64,000 bases of DNA from contig NZ_LXES01000024.1 in the NCBI RefSeq assembly GCF_001654845.1, positions 62,001 through 126,000 of the forward strand. Reading direction: 5' to 3'. Origin of the DNA: Enterobacter soli ATCC BAA-2102. GTDB lineage: Bacteria > Pseudomonadota > Gammaproteobacteria > Enterobacterales > Enterobacteriaceae. Positions 1-8,924 of the stretch are shown one piece after another. The notes beneath the pieces are model-generated. The model was not told where the DNA came from. It searched no databases and saw nothing but the letters and a program-made list of their open reading frames with translations. A program made the position numbers and the translations under genes. Every line of letters starts with the position of its first letter. Position 1 is the stretch's first letter.

Positions 1-647
1 GCGCCAATCGCCAGAATCACCCCCAGGCGCGTTTTCCAGTCGCCCTGAGTCAGGTCAGCGCCTACGCCGTGGTGGCCGCAGCCACAATGTTCATCGTGCT
101 GGTGCAGGGGCTTGATGGCATTGATGGTCAGTTTTCGCGGACGCAGGCTTTTCAGCGCCTGGTAAATGACAAAGGCACCGAATGCGCCAATCAGCACCGC
201 GCTGATTTTCTCCACATACCAGCGGCTGGTGCTGAGATCGCCGGACGCCAGGTTAAATCCGACGGCCAGAATAAAGACAAACAGGATCGCGCTTACGCCC
301 TGCATCAGGCTGCCGAGGAAGGGGACTACCCGGGCAGCCAGCTGGCTCTCTTTGTTGGTGCTGAGATAGGTGGTAACAATAAATTTGCCGTGCCCCGGGC
401 CAATCGCGTGCAGCACGCCGTAAAAAAACGCGCCCGTCAGCAGCCATAACCCACCGCTGTACTGGTGGTTATTGAGTTGCAGCAGATACATGACAAGGTA
501 GCGATGCAGCGTGATTTGGGTGGCGAGACACCACTGGATAAAGGCATTCCAGTGAGAATGCAGGGTAAAACCTGCCACCAGGATTGCCAGCAACATCAGC
601 CCTGCGGTAGGGATGCGCCAGTCGTAGCTAAGGCGTTGAGTGGTCAT
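1..647 (-). CDS. NicO-type nickel/cobalt efflux transporter, C-terminal part outside window
   Basis: The reading frame is open from an ATG at 645-647 to the left edge, about 215 codons, so the gene is cut by the window. The protein starts MTTQRLSYDWRIP and has a hydrophobic segment near residues 12-25, then the motif HAIGPGHGKF, which resembles the metal-binding HAxxPGHxK signature of NicO/RcnA-like inner-membrane metal exporters. A His/Cys-rich loop (HQHDEHCGCGHH) lies near the visible end, as expected for a metal-sensing cytoplasmic loop. The family assignment is good; the exact metal is inferred. The gene is absent from this position in E. coli K-12. Confidence 0.8.
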   Translation of the reverse strand, partial: MTTQRLSYDWRIPTAGLMLLAILVAGFTLHSHWNAFIQWCLATQITLHRYLVMYLLQLNNHQYSGGLWLLTGAFFYGVLHAIGPGHGKFIVTTYLSTNKESQLAARVVPFLGSLMQGVSAILFVFILAVGFNLASGDLSTSRWYVEKISAVLIGAFGAFVIYQALKSLRPRKLTINAIKPLHQHDEHCGCGHHGVGADLTQGDWKTRLGVILAIG

Positions 648-742
648 GAGTTGGCCTGCAACGGGAGTGGACTCTGCGGGAAGTATAGCAAGTTAAGCGT
701 GGGCAATCTTTGATGCAAATAATCAGGGGAGTGTTGGATTTC

Positions 743-773
743 CAAAAGCAAAAACCCGCCTTTTGGGCGGGTT
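743..773 (-). terminator. Rho-independent terminator of tRNA-Phe
   Basis: Read on the minus strand, AACCCGCC, a short loop and GGCGGGTT are followed by a T-rich tail. The hairpin lies 11 bases past the tRNA 3' end. Confidence 0.85.
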
Positions 774-783
774 CTTTAAATAG

Positions 784-859
784 TGGTGCCCGGACTCGGA
801 ATCGAACCAAGGACACGGGGATTTTCAATCCCCTGCTCTACCGACTGAGCTATCCGGGC
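784..859 (-). tRNA. pheU: tRNA-Phe (GAA)
   Basis: This 76-base gene begins GCCCGGATAGCTCAG on the minus strand, has anticodon GAA in the context TTGAAAAT, carries the T-loop GGTTCGATTCC, and encodes its own CCA end. Its position beside yjdC matches pheU of E. coli. No duplicate of the 3' end, which would mark an integrated element, was seen in the window. Confidence 0.97.
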
Positions 860-869
860 AACGGGGCGC

Positions 870-898
870 ATTAAACCGCAATCACGCACGGTCGTCAA
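870..898 (-). promoter_or_regulatory. pheU promoter
   Basis: On the minus strand TTGACG (893-898) and TTTAAT (870-875) are 17 bases apart. A GC-rich discriminator (GCGCCCC) follows, as is usual for stable-RNA promoters under stringent control. Confidence 0.8.
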
Positions 899-965
899 CA
901 CTATTTCTGGAAAAGCTGTTCAACTGCTTAACTTTGCGGCAATCTGTCGGTTTGCGCGGCGAAAT

Positions 966-983
966 TGCACAAATCTTCCAGAC
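966..983 (+). promoter_or_regulatory. Candidate AraC-type operator upstream of the araC-like gene
   Basis: TGCACAAATCTTCCAGAC occurs 45 bases before the regulator's ATG and recurs with one mismatch at 1842-1859 before the lysE-like gene. An inverted TTCCAGAAA copy is near 904-914. The role as operator is inferred from the repetition and from similar spacing to both starts. Confidence 0.5.
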
Positions 984-1028
984 AGGTTTGGCGCAGTGTG
1001 ACAATGCTGATGAGAAGAGGAGGGCAGT

Positions 1029-1874
1029 ATGGCGAACGACTGGCTTGAGCTGCGTCAGCATTCAGACACGGGCATTGAAACGATTAAAGCGCACTTTGAA
1101 GGTCATGCGTTTGATCCACACTGGCACGATAGCTACCTGGTCGGTATTACCCTTTCCGGTACTCAGCAGTTTCACTGTCGGCGTGAGCGCCATCGTAGCC
1201 ATCCCGGAGATGCGTTTTTACTGGAGCCTGGTGAGATCCACGACGGGGATGCGCCGGTAGAAGGCGGTTTTACCTATCTGACGTTTTATCTGGATGAACA
1301 GTGGCTGACGAAAACGCTGCATGGGCTGTATGACACCATACCTGGCAGCTATTCGCTGCACTTTGCCCAAACGCTGACGCGAGAGCCGCAGCTGGTGCGT
1401 TCGATTGGCGAGACGTTTACCGCGCTTCACAGCGATGAGATGAAAATTGTCCAGCAAAGCACAATGGACGGTTTGCTGGCGCAAATTACCTCACACTGCC
1501 ACTGGCGTAAAAGATTGCCCTCGCAGTTACAGAGCGCGGCGGTGGCCCATCGCGCACGCGATTACCTGTATGCCCATATTGGCGATAACATCGGGTTGTC
1601 CGATCTTGCGCGTGAAACCGGGACGGACCGGTTTACCCTGACGCGCTGTTTTAAACGCGAATTCCACCTTGCTCCGCACGCCTGGCTTATCCAGCTGCGG
1701 CTGGCAAAAGCACGACAGTGCCTGGCACGCGGTGAGCAGCCGGTTGATGTAGCCGCGGCTCTGGGCTTTGCCGACCAAAGCCACCTCGGGCGCTGGTTCC
1801 AGCGGGCATACCGTATTTCGCCAGCCCATTACCGTCGGTTGTGCACAAACCTTCCAGACGTTTCCAGAAAATAG
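1029..1874 (+). CDS. AraC-family transcriptional regulator
   Basis: The 281-residue protein has an N-terminal cupin-like ligand domain (HWHDSYLVG near residue 36 and a conserved GDAFLLEPGEIHDG block) and two C-terminal AraC helix-turn-helix units at about 175-275, including ADQSHLGRWFQRAYRISPAH. The ATG is preceded by GGAGG at a good distance. The lysE-like gene follows after 36 bases in the same direction, so the regulator probably controls that exporter. The inducer is unknown. The pair is inserted between pheU and yjdC relative to E. coli K-12. Confidence 0.88.
   Translation: MANDWLELRQHSDTGIETIKAHFEGHAFDPHWHDSYLVGITLSGTQQFHCRRERHRSHPGDAFLLEPGEIHDGDAPVEGGFTYLTFYLDEQWLTKTLHGLYDTIPGSYSLHFAQTLTREPQLVRSIGETFTALHSDEMKIVQQSTMDGLLAQITSHCHWRKRLPSQLQSAAVAHRARDYLYAHIGDNIGLSDLARETGTDRFTLTRCFKREFHLAPHAWLIQLRLAKARQCLARGEQPVDVAAALGFADQSHLGRWFQRAYRISPAHYRRLCTNLPDVSRK
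1842..1859 (+). promoter_or_regulatory. Candidate AraC-type operator upstream of lysE-like gene
   Basis: TGCACAAACCTTCCAGAC lies inside the last codons of the regulator gene, 51 bases before the GTG of the exporter gene. It matches the 966-983 copy at 17 of 18 bases. A second TTCCAGA follows at a 10-base period (about 1862-1868). Confidence 0.5.
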
Positions 1875-1910
1875 CGTCACATTCATGGCTCTTATAAAAA
1901 GGAGCCACCT

Positions 1911-2501
1911 GTGAGTCTGATCCCCTTCCTGCTGTTTGCTTTTGTTGCCTCGATAACGCCGGGGCCAACCAATATTCTGGTCCTGACCAACAGCCAGCAT
2001 TTTGGTGTGAAAAATACCGTGCCCGCCATTCTGGGGGGCTGTATTGCCGCGAGTGCCATCGTGTTGATTTCAGGGGCGGGTGCAGGTGAGGTGTTGCGTC
2101 AGTATCCGTTGATCCGTCAGGTAATGAGCTGGGCCGGTGTGCTGTGGCTAAGCTGGATGAGCTGGCAGCTGTTTAGCGCGCCAGCGGCGAATCTGTCGTC
2201 GAAAAGCCCTAACCGCTTTACCGCCCAGGCAGCGGCGCTATTGCAGGTTGTTAACCCGAAAACCTGGATGATGGCGCTGGCGGTTGTCAGCCTGTTTGCC
2301 CCGGCAAGCGATAACGCACTGCGGGATATTGCCCTGATGGCGTTGTGGTTTTTGATGATCTCGATTGCGTGTCTGTTTTGCTGGGCGTGGCTTGGCAAAG
2401 CGGTGAACAGAATTTTTCGCACCACCGTGGCGATGGTGCGTTTTCAGCGGCTGATGGCGGTGTGCCTGTTGGTTTCCGCCTGGGCCGGGATGCTGGCTTA
2501 G
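1911..2501 (+). CDS. LysE/RhtB-family amino-acid exporter
   Basis: The 196-residue membrane protein begins [18 protein letters not shown], the family's first transmembrane segment with its TPGP motif, and has about six hydrophobic segments. The start is GTG with GGAG six bases upstream. The family exports amino acids or related metabolites; the substrate here cannot be read from sequence. It lies just downstream of the araC-type regulator, and its stop codon shares TTAG with the stop of convergent yjdC. Confidence 0.88.
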   Translation: MSLIPFLLFAFVASITPGPTNILVLTNSQHFGVKNTVPAILGGCIAASAIVLISGAGAGEVLRQYPLIRQVMSWAGVLWLSWMSWQLFSAPAANLSSKSPNRFTAQAAALLQVVNPKTWMMALAVVSLFAPASDNALRDIALMALWFLMISIACLFCWAWLGKAVNRIFRTTVAMVRFQRLMAVCLLVSAWAGMLA

Positions 2502-3073
2502 GTTAACGCACCACCTGAGCGGCACTGCGCAAAACGCAGAATATCTTCTGCCAGACGGTGCGCCGTATCCACGTCAGCCTGGCTACGGTTCACCAGCATT
2601 CGGCTCAGACACCCTTCCAGCACCAGCTCCATCTGCCTGGCGACCATGGCGGGGTCGTCCACTTCAAGCGTGGTGAGCAGTTCGTGGGTGAAGTCATGCG
2701 CCGCCCGTTTCTGCTGATTGGCCAACTGGTGAATCGGATGTTCAGGATCGGGATAAAACGTACAGGCGGCGATAAACAGGCAGCCAGGGTAACGGTTGTT
2801 GCTCACGCATTCGGTCAGTGCGGTATAGCGCGCCAGCAGTTTTTGCTCGGCCGTCAGCTCTTCATTTAACATGAGCTGGCGGCGCCAGATATCGACCTGC
2901 TGGCTAAGGTAGCGCAGGGCATCATAATGCAGCGCCTCTTTATCGGGCCAGAAACGCTTCAGTTCATCCAGAGGGTAATCGATACGGTCGGCTACCATCT
3001 CAAGCGTGGTGCTGGCTATCCCTTGAATCTCAAGCAATTGCAGGGCTTGTCCCAGTACGTCTTCGCGTTGCAC
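2498..3073 (-). CDS. yjdC: TetR-type HTH regulator YjdC
   Basis: The 191-residue protein matches E. coli YjdC closely over its whole length ([19 protein letters not shown] at the start). The N-terminal helix-turn-helix is followed by a TetR-like helical domain. I chose the GTG at 3073, not an upstream ATG at 3166, because AGGAG lies just before it, the length then equals the E. coli protein, and the longer form would run into dsbD. The gene follows dsbD in the same direction. Its target genes are not known to me. Confidence 0.9.
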   Translation of the reverse strand: MQREDVLGQALQLLEIQGIASTTLEMVADRIDYPLDELKRFWPDKEALHYDALRYLSQQVDIWRRQLMLNEELTAEQKLLARYTALTECVSNNRYPGCLFIAACTFYPDPEHPIHQLANQQKRAAHDFTHELLTTLEVDDPAMVARQMELVLEGCLSRMLVNRSQADVDTAHRLAEDILRFAQCRSGGALT

Positions 3074-3122
3074 GGTGTTCTCCTCCGTTTTTCCCAACGG
3101 TTTGTTCCATCTAAAGTGTCGT

Positions 3123-4820
3123 TTACGGTTGGCGATCATGCAAATGTGCGCTAAATGCCGCGGCATCCATAAACCCGGTCACGCGTGCCGCAGGCTGCTC
3201 CTCGCCCTGTTTATTGAAAAACAGGATGGTGGGCAGGCCGAGCACGTTGAGCTGTTTCAGTAACGCCTTATCCTGCGCATTGTTCGCCGTGACATCCGCC
3301 TGAAGCAGCACGGTCTCTTTCAGTGCACTTTGCACCTGCGGGTCGCTAAAGGTGTATTTCTCGAACTCTTTGCAGGCTACACACCAGTCGGCATAGAGAT
3401 CAAGCATAACGGGTCGGCCATTCGCCTGAGCCAGGGCCGTGTTCAGCTCATCAACGTTCTTAATCTGCGTGAAGTTCAGGTGCGCCTGCGTTTGTGCGGT
3501 GGGGGTGCCAAACGCCCAGTCCTGCAATGGGCGTACGCTTATCAGTGCAGCGGCCAGCAACAGGATTTGCACCAGGCGCATCCACGGTTTTTTCGCGCCC
3601 AGGCTGGTAATAAACGCCCAGCCGAAGAACGCCACGCCCAGTATTGCCCACAGGCGCAGACCCCAGATGTCACCGATGATGCGTTCCAGCAGGAACACCG
3701 GCAGCGCCAGGATCACGAATCCAAATGCTGTTTTTACGGTTTCCATCCACGGGCCGCTCTTCGGCAGCAGGCGGTTACCGAACACCGTCACCAGGATCAG
3801 CGGTAACCCCATACCGAGTGCGTACAGGTAAAGCGTGCCCCCGCCAAGCCACGTATTGCCGCTTTGTGCGATGTACAGCAGGATGGCGCTCAGTGGTGCC
3901 GTGGTGCACGGAGAACAAATCAGCCCGGCAATCGCCCCCATTACAAATACACCGCCTGCTGAGCCGCCCTGTTGACGGTTGCTCATCAGCGTTAAGCGTG
4001 TTTGTAGCGATGACGGTAGTTGCAGCGTAAACAGGCCAAACATCGACAGCGCCAGCAGGGTAAACATAGCCGACAAGCCGATAAGCACATACGGATGTTG
4101 CAGCGCCGCCTGGAACTGAAGCCCGGCGGCGGCGACCACAAGGCCGAGCGCGGTATAGGTGAGCGCCATTCCCTGCACGTAGATAAAGGCCAGCAGCAGC
4201 GCCCGGGCGGTGGACAGCCGTTGTTTACCGCCAAGCACAATGCCGGAAATCAGCGGATACATCGGCAGCACGCACGGCGTAAAGGCAATGCCGATACCAA
4301 TCAGTAAAGCCCAGAGTGCGGAGAAGGGAAGCGTAGACCCCGGTTCACTCCCGACTCTCTTCCCGGAAGATTGAGGGGAAATGTCGGCGGCCATGTTGAC
4401 TTCGCTCAACGGCACGACTTTTGTTTCCGGCGGATAGCAGAAACCGGCATCCGCACAGCCCTGATAAGTGACCGTCAGCGTGGCGCCTTTATCGGCCTGA
4501 TTCACCGTCACCGGCACACTCAGGCGCTGGCGATAGATTTCACTTTTGCCGTAGAACTCGTCTTCGTGCCACTCGCCTTTGGGTAACTGAAGCGGGCCAA
4601 CGTTCGCCTGGGCAGGGGTAATGCTGACCTGCTTGCGATAGAGGTAATAACCGTCTTTGACCTGCCAGGTCAGATTCAGGTCGTGCTGGTTTTGCTGAAA
4701 ATCGAAGACGAACGCCTGGTCGGCGGGAATAAAGTTAGAGCGGCCGGGTGCATCGAATAACCCGGCAAAAACTGATGTGCTGCACAGCAGCAGGATCAGC
4801 GTAAGGACGCGTTGAGCCAT
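3123..4820 (-). CDS. dsbD: Thiol:disulfide interchange protein DsbD
   Basis: DsbD passes electrons from cytoplasmic thioredoxin across the inner membrane to periplasmic DsbC, DsbG and CcmG. The 565-residue precursor has a signal peptide (cleavage near residue 19), a periplasmic alpha domain with Cys122 and Cys128, a membrane beta domain with about eight helices and Cys183 in [10 protein letters not shown] plus the SPCTTAP cysteine, and a thioredoxin-like gamma domain with the CVAC active site (Cys480, Cys483). All six redox cysteines are present. The start overlaps the end of cutA by 25 bases, so the two genes are translationally coupled. Confidence 0.97.
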   Translation of the reverse strand: MAQRVLTLILLLCSTSVFAGLFDAPGRSNFIPADQAFVFDFQQNQHDLNLTWQVKDGYYLYRKQVSITPAQANVGPLQLPKGEWHEDEFYGKSEIYRQRLSVPVTVNQADKGATLTVTYQGCADAGFCYPPETKVVPLSEVNMAADISPQSSGKRVGSEPGSTLPFSALWALLIGIGIAFTPCVLPMYPLISGIVLGGKQRLSTARALLLAFIYVQGMALTYTALGLVVAAAGLQFQAALQHPYVLIGLSAMFTLLALSMFGLFTLQLPSSLQTRLTLMSNRQQGGSAGGVFVMGAIAGLICSPCTTAPLSAILLYIAQSGNTWLGGGTLYLYALGMGLPLILVTVFGNRLLPKSGPWMETVKTAFGFVILALPVFLLERIIGDIWGLRLWAILGVAFFGWAFITSLGAKKPWMRLVQILLLAAALISVRPLQDWAFGTPTAQTQAHLNFTQIKNVDELNTALAQANGRPVMLDLYADWCVACKEFEKYTFSDPQVQSALKETVLLQADVTANNAQDKALLKQLNVLGLPTILFFNKQGEEQPAARVTGFMDAAAFSAHLHDRQP

Positions 4821-5119
4821 GAGAGATAATCGTTATCGCCGTGGACCACCGGGAGTACCAGCAGTTCTGGGGTTTGGTAAGGATGATGAGACTTGAGACA
4901 ATCGAGGAGCGCCTGCTGATTCACCGTGTTGGTTTTCAGCAGCATTTGTACTTCGTACTCCTGTTCCAGTTTGCCTTCCCAGTAATACAGGGAGGTGGCG
5001 CCGGGAAGGAGGGTGACGCAGGCAGCCAGTTTTTCGGCCAGTACTTTGGCGGCAAGATCCTGGGCAGAAGCTTCATCGGGAGCGGTACAAAGCACAACAA
5101 CAGCGTCTGGTGTATTCAC
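4796..5119 (-). CDS. cutA: Divalent-cation tolerance protein CutA
   Basis: CutA is a small trimeric protein linked to copper tolerance; its biochemical role is still uncertain. The 107-residue product carries the conserved [21 protein letters not shown] core and the C-terminal [15 protein letters not shown] block. It is slightly shorter at the N terminus than the 112-residue E. coli protein. It is the first gene of the cutA-dsbD-yjdC set. Confidence 0.95.
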   Translation of the reverse strand: MNTPDAVVVLCTAPDEASAQDLAAKVLAEKLAACVTLLPGATSLYYWEGKLEQEYEVQMLLKTNTVNQQALLDCLKSHHPYQTPELLVLPVVHGDNDYLSWLNASLR

Positions 5120-5180
5120 AGGTCGACCTCGTTATCGCGAAAAAAAACACTATACCATGCGAGGGCGCTGCTCATTAATG

Positions 5181-5207
5181 AATCGGGCCGCAGAGCGACC
5201 CGATTTT
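5181..5207. repeat. Inverted repeat between dcuA and cutA
   Basis: AATCGGG (5181-5187) can pair with CCCGATT (5199-5205). It lies just past the dcuA stop and upstream of cutA. It has no T-run on the dcuA side, so it is a weak terminator candidate. Confidence 0.35.
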
Positions 5208-5232
5208 AACTATTTTTACAACCGTAAAGGAT

Positions 5233-6534
5233 TTACAGCACGACGCCGCCGATGATAAAGCCGAGGATGACGCAAAGTGAAATCGCGACCACACCTGGGA
5301 TCAGGAACGCGTGGTTAAACACATACTTACCGATACGGGTGGAGCCGGTGTCATCCATTTCAACCGCCGCCAGCAGGGTTGGGTAAGTCGGCAGTACGAA
5401 CAGCGCAGACACCGCCGCAAAAGAGGCAATCGCTGTCAGCGGGGTGACGCCCAGCATCAGCGCCGCCGGCATCAGTGCTTTAGTGGTTGCCGCCTGGGAG
5501 TACAGCAGCGTGGCCGCGAAGAACAGCACCACAGCCAGCAGCCACGGGTAGTTGTGCAGCAGGTCACCGGCAACGGTCTGGATATCCGCGATATGCGCTT
5601 TCACGAAAGTATCACCAAGCCAGGCCACACCCAGTACGCACACGCAGGCGCTCATACCAGACTTAAAGGTGCTGGCATTCAGCACTTCGCCGGTGTCGAT
5701 TTTACAGGTGATGCTAATCAGCGTGGCGATGGTCAGCATGAACACCACAATGGCTTCGTTACGCGGCAGAACCGGGTTTTGAATCAGCCCCACGGTATCG
5801 CTGATGGCGGTGGCGTAGAACATCACTGCCACAATGCCGATCAGGAACAGCAGCACAGAGCGTTTCGCGTGCGGTTTCAGTTCGAAGACCTGGCTGCCGC
5901 GCAGTTTCACTTCGCCTTTTGCCAGACGCTCCTGGTAAACCGGATCGTCTTTCAGCTCGGTACCGAGGAAGTTACACAGCACGGCGGTGATCATCACCGC
6001 AATCAGCGTGACCGGAATACAGATCCCCAGCAGCGTCAGGTAGCTCACGCCCATTGGCTCCAGGATGCCCGCAAAGAAGACCACGGCAGCGGAAATAGGT
6101 GAAGCGGTGATCGCAATCTGGGACGCCACCACGGCGATGGAGAGCGGGCGAGACGGGCGAATGCCTTGCTCTTTTGCCACTTCGGTAATGACCGGCAGCG
6201 TGGAGAACGCCGTGTGGCCCGTTCCGGCGAGAATGGTCATAAACCATGTCACCAGCGGGGCAAGGAAGGTAATGTATTTTGGATGGCGGCGCAGCATACG
6301 CTCCGCCAGGCTCACCAGGTAGTCCATGCCTCCCGCCACCTGCATGGCAGCGATAGCGGCAATAACAGCCATGATGATTTCGATAACGTCAAAAGGGATT
6401 GCGCCGGGTTTGATCTGAAAGATAAGGGTAAGAACAAGCACCCCAAGACCACCGGCAAAACCGATGCCGATACCCCCGAGTCGTGCTCCCAAATAAATCG
6501 CCAACAAGACGATAACGAGTTCTGCTCCAAACAT
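5233..6534 (-). CDS. dcuA: Anaerobic C4-dicarboxylate transporter DcuA
   Basis: DcuA exchanges aspartate or fumarate for succinate across the inner membrane and works with aspartase and fumarate reductase in fumarate respiration. The 433-residue protein equals the E. coli length and is hydrophobic throughout, beginning MFGAELVIVLLAIYLGARLG. It lies downstream of aspA in the same direction, separated by an attenuator-like terminator. Fumarate reductase is encoded about 13 kb away in this window. Confidence 0.97.
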   Translation of the reverse strand: MFGAELVIVLLAIYLGARLGGIGIGFAGGLGVLVLTLIFQIKPGAIPFDVIEIIMAVIAAIAAMQVAGGMDYLVSLAERMLRRHPKYITFLAPLVTWFMTILAGTGHTAFSTLPVITEVAKEQGIRPSRPLSIAVVASQIAITASPISAAVVFFAGILEPMGVSYLTLLGICIPVTLIAVMITAVLCNFLGTELKDDPVYQERLAKGEVKLRGSQVFELKPHAKRSVLLFLIGIVAVMFYATAISDTVGLIQNPVLPRNEAIVVFMLTIATLISITCKIDTGEVLNASTFKSGMSACVCVLGVAWLGDTFVKAHIADIQTVAGDLLHNYPWLLAVVLFFAATLLYSQAATTKALMPAALMLGVTPLTAIASFAAVSALFVLPTYPTLLAAVEMDDTGSTRIGKYVFNHAFLIPGVVAISLCVILGFIIGGVVL

Positions 6535-6596
6535 AAGTGCCTTCCTTGTTTATTAACAAGTTGATATTAAATTGTTGTGTAATTGGTAACGCTTAA

Positions 6597-6631
6597 AAAG
6601 AAAAAAGGCACGTCACAAGTGACGTGCCTTT
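6597..6631 (-). terminator. aspA terminator or aspA-dcuA attenuator
   Basis: On the minus strand AAAGGCACGTCAC and GTGACGTGCCTTT form a 13-bp stem closed by TT, followed by TTT and CTTTTT. It separates aspA from dcuA and probably lets some transcripts read through. Confidence 0.88.
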
Positions 6632-6651
6632 CGCAAGCTTAGCCTGAACTG

Positions 6652-8088
6652 CTATTGTTCGCTTTCATCGGTGTAACGTTTCGCTTTATACGCCGGGTGC
6701 ATCAGGTTTTGCGCCGAGAAAATGTCGTCCAGCTCCGCTTCAGTCAACAGACCGCGCTCCAGCACTACTTCACGCACGCTCTTACCGGTTTCCGCACAAA
6801 TCTTCCCGACGATGTCGCCGTTATGGTGGCCGATGAACGGGTTGAGGTAGGTGACGATACCGATGGAGTTGTACACGTAGCCTTCACACACTTCTTTATT
6901 CGCGGTGATACCGTTAATGCATTTTTCCAGCAGGTTGTAGCACGCGTTGGTCAGGATGTGGATGGATTCAAACATCGCCTGGCCAATCACTGGCTCCATC
7001 ACGTTCAGCTGCAACTGACCGGCTTCAGAGGCCATGGTCACGGTAGTGTCGTTACCAATAACTTTGAAGCAGACCTGGTTCACCACTTCTGGCACCACCG
7101 GGTTGACTTTGGCTGGCATGATAGAGGAACCCGCCTGGAGTTCTGGCAGGTTGATTTCATTCAGGCCAGCGCGTGGACCGGAAGAGAGCAGGCGCAGGTC
7201 GTTACAGATTTTGGACAGTTTCACCGCCAGACGTTTCAGCGCGCTGTGTACCATCACGTATGCGCCGCAGTCGGAGGTGGCTTCAATCAGGTCTTCAGCC
7301 GGGACAACCGGCAGATTAGAGACTTCCGCCAGTTTCTGCACCGCCAGCTGCTGATAGCCGTCCGGGGTGTTCAGACGTGTACCGATGGCGGTTGCGCCCA
7401 GGTTCACTTCCAGCAGCAGTTCAGAGGTGCGCAGCAGGTTTTTGGTTTCTTCATTCAGCAGAACGTTAAACGCGTGGAATTCCTGACCGAGGGTCATTGG
7501 AACCGCGTCCTGCAACTGGGTGCGCCCCATTTTCAGGATGTCCTGGAATTCAACAGCTTTACGCTGGAAGCCATCACCCAGCTGATTGATAGCGTCGACC
7601 AGTTTCACCACGGAGGCGTACACTGCGATGCGGAAACCGGTAGGGTAGGCATCGTTAGTGGACTGGCATTTGTTCACGTGGTCGTTCGGGTTGAGGTACT
7701 GGTATTCACCTTTCTGATGACCCATCAGCTCCAGGCCGATGTTTGCCAGCACTTCGTTGGTATTCATGTTGACGGAGGTACCCGCGCCGCCCTGATAGAC
7801 GTCAACCGGGAACTGATCCATGCATTTGCCGTTGTTCAGCACTTCATCGCACGCGGCGATAATCGCATTTGCAGCGCTTTTCGGAATGGTTTGCAGCTCT
7901 TTGTTTGCCAGTGCTGCGGCTTTCTTCACCATTACCATGCCACGCACAAACTCAGGGATGTCGCTGATTTTGCTGTTGCTGATGTAGAAGTTTTCAATCG
8001 CTCTCAGAGTGTGAACACCGTAGTAGGCATCCGCTGGAACTTCCCTGGTACCCAACAAATCTTCTTCGATACGAATGTTGTTTAACAT
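6652..8088 (-). CDS. aspA: Aspartate ammonia-lyase (aspartase)
   Basis: AspA converts L-aspartate to fumarate and ammonia, feeding fumarate reductase under anaerobiosis. The 478-residue protein carries the fumarase/aspartase signature [11 protein letters not shown] and the [16 protein letters not shown] segment. I chose the ATG at 8088 ([13 protein letters not shown]), preceded by AGAAGG, over an upstream ATG at 8130, because the length then matches the E. coli enzyme. The gene diverges from fxsA across a 334-base gap with a good CRP site. Confidence 0.96.
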   Translation of the reverse strand: MLNNIRIEEDLLGTREVPADAYYGVHTLRAIENFYISNSKISDIPEFVRGMVMVKKAAALANKELQTIPKSAANAIIAACDEVLNNGKCMDQFPVDVYQGGAGTSVNMNTNEVLANIGLELMGHQKGEYQYLNPNDHVNKCQSTNDAYPTGFRIAVYASVVKLVDAINQLGDGFQRKAVEFQDILKMGRTQLQDAVPMTLGQEFHAFNVLLNEETKNLLRTSELLLEVNLGATAIGTRLNTPDGYQQLAVQKLAEVSNLPVVPAEDLIEATSDCGAYVMVHSALKRLAVKLSKICNDLRLLSSGPRAGLNEINLPELQAGSSIMPAKVNPVVPEVVNQVCFKVIGNDTTVTMASEAGQLQLNVMEPVIGQAMFESIHILTNACYNLLEKCINGITANKEVCEGYVYNSIGIVTYLNPFIGHHNGDIVGKICAETGKSVREVVLERGLLTEAELDDIFSAQNLMHPAYKAKRYTDESEQ

Positions 8089-8422
8089 GTGAACCTTCTT
8101 TTCAAGCTGCCGATGGATTGTACTAAACACACAGTATTTATGTGGTTTTGAATATTTTATGACCGACGATTATTCCCTCAATCGGCCACATGCTCGAGAT
8201 CATATGCTGATAATAGCGAATTGCCGTAATCTGGATCACTTATTATCGAGCCGATTACATGATAATTATTAATCTGTGAAATGAGTCACCGCTTTAATAT
8301 TTCCAAAAAAAATATCCGTGCAAACTGATTGAATTTTGGCTAACCGCCTCCATCTCTTCTACACGCGAGTTGCGAACACATTCAGACAGAGGCCAGACGC
8401 CTCTGCCACACAGGAGATGCCA
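8089..8422. promoter_or_regulatory. aspA/fxsA divergent intergenic region
   Basis: The 334-base gap is AT-rich and holds the promoters of both genes. The clearest site is a CRP box at 8275-8290. No further gene was seen in it. Confidence 0.7.
8275..8290. promoter_or_regulatory. CRP-binding site
   Basis: TGTGA, six bases, TCACC matches the CRP consensus TGTGA-N6-TCACA at 9 of 10 fixed positions. CRP control of aspA is established in E. coli. Confidence 0.7.
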
Positions 8423-8887
8423 GTGCGCTGGATACCGTTTATTGCTTTTTTTCTCTATGTTTACATTGAGATTTCGATTTTTATCCAGGTCGCCCATGTG
8501 CTTGGCGTCCTGCTGACGTTGATCCTGGTTATCTTCACGTCGGTGATTGGTATGTCGCTGGTGCGTAATCAGGGTTTCAAAAATTTCCTGTTAATGCAGC
8601 AGAAGATGGCGGCAGGTGAAAGCCCGGCCGCGGAGATGATCAAAAGCGTGTCGCTGATTATTGCCGGCTTGCTGCTGATCCTGCCGGGGTTCTTTACCGA
8701 CTTCCTGGGGCTGTTGCTGCTGTTACCGCCGGTGCAAAAGCACCTGACCATGAAGTTAATGCCTCACCTGAGCTTCAGCCGGATGCCGGGCGGTGGTTTC
8801 AGTACCGGGCCGGGCAATACGTTTGATGGTGAATACCAGCGTAAAGACGAACAGCACGACCGGTTAGATAATAAAGACGATCGTTGA
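8423..8887 (+). CDS. fxsA: Membrane protein FxsA
   Basis: FxsA is an inner-membrane protein whose overproduction relieves exclusion of phage T7 by the F plasmid; its normal role is unknown. The 154-residue product has about three or four membrane segments (IPFIAFFLYVYIEISIFI first) and a polar Gly/Asp-rich tail. I chose the GTG at 8423 because AGGAG lies six bases before it and the protein then matches the E. coli start. An upstream frame extension to 8336 looks untranslated. Confidence 0.92.
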   Translation: MRWIPFIAFFLYVYIEISIFIQVAHVLGVLLTLILVIFTSVIGMSLVRNQGFKNFLLMQQKMAAGESPAAEMIKSVSLIIAGLLLILPGFFTDFLGLLLLLPPVQKHLTMKLMPHLSFSRMPGGGFSTGPGNTFDGEYQRKDEQHDRLDNKDDR

Positions 8888-8893
8888 TTTCAT

Positions 8894-8924
8894 GCCCGGT
8901 GGTTTAGCGCCACCGGGCGTTATT
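8894..8924 (+). terminator. Terminator hairpin between fxsA and yjeH
   Basis: GCCCGGTGG (8894-8902) pairs with CCACCGGGC (8910-8918), followed by GTTATT. It lies between convergent genes and may serve both. Confidence 0.6.

Noticed and set aside
6655..8085. 476-codon open frame antisense to aspA
   Set aside because: It is a shadow of the aspA codon bias, and its predicted product is unusually rich in His and Phe. It has no ribosome-binding site or family resemblance.
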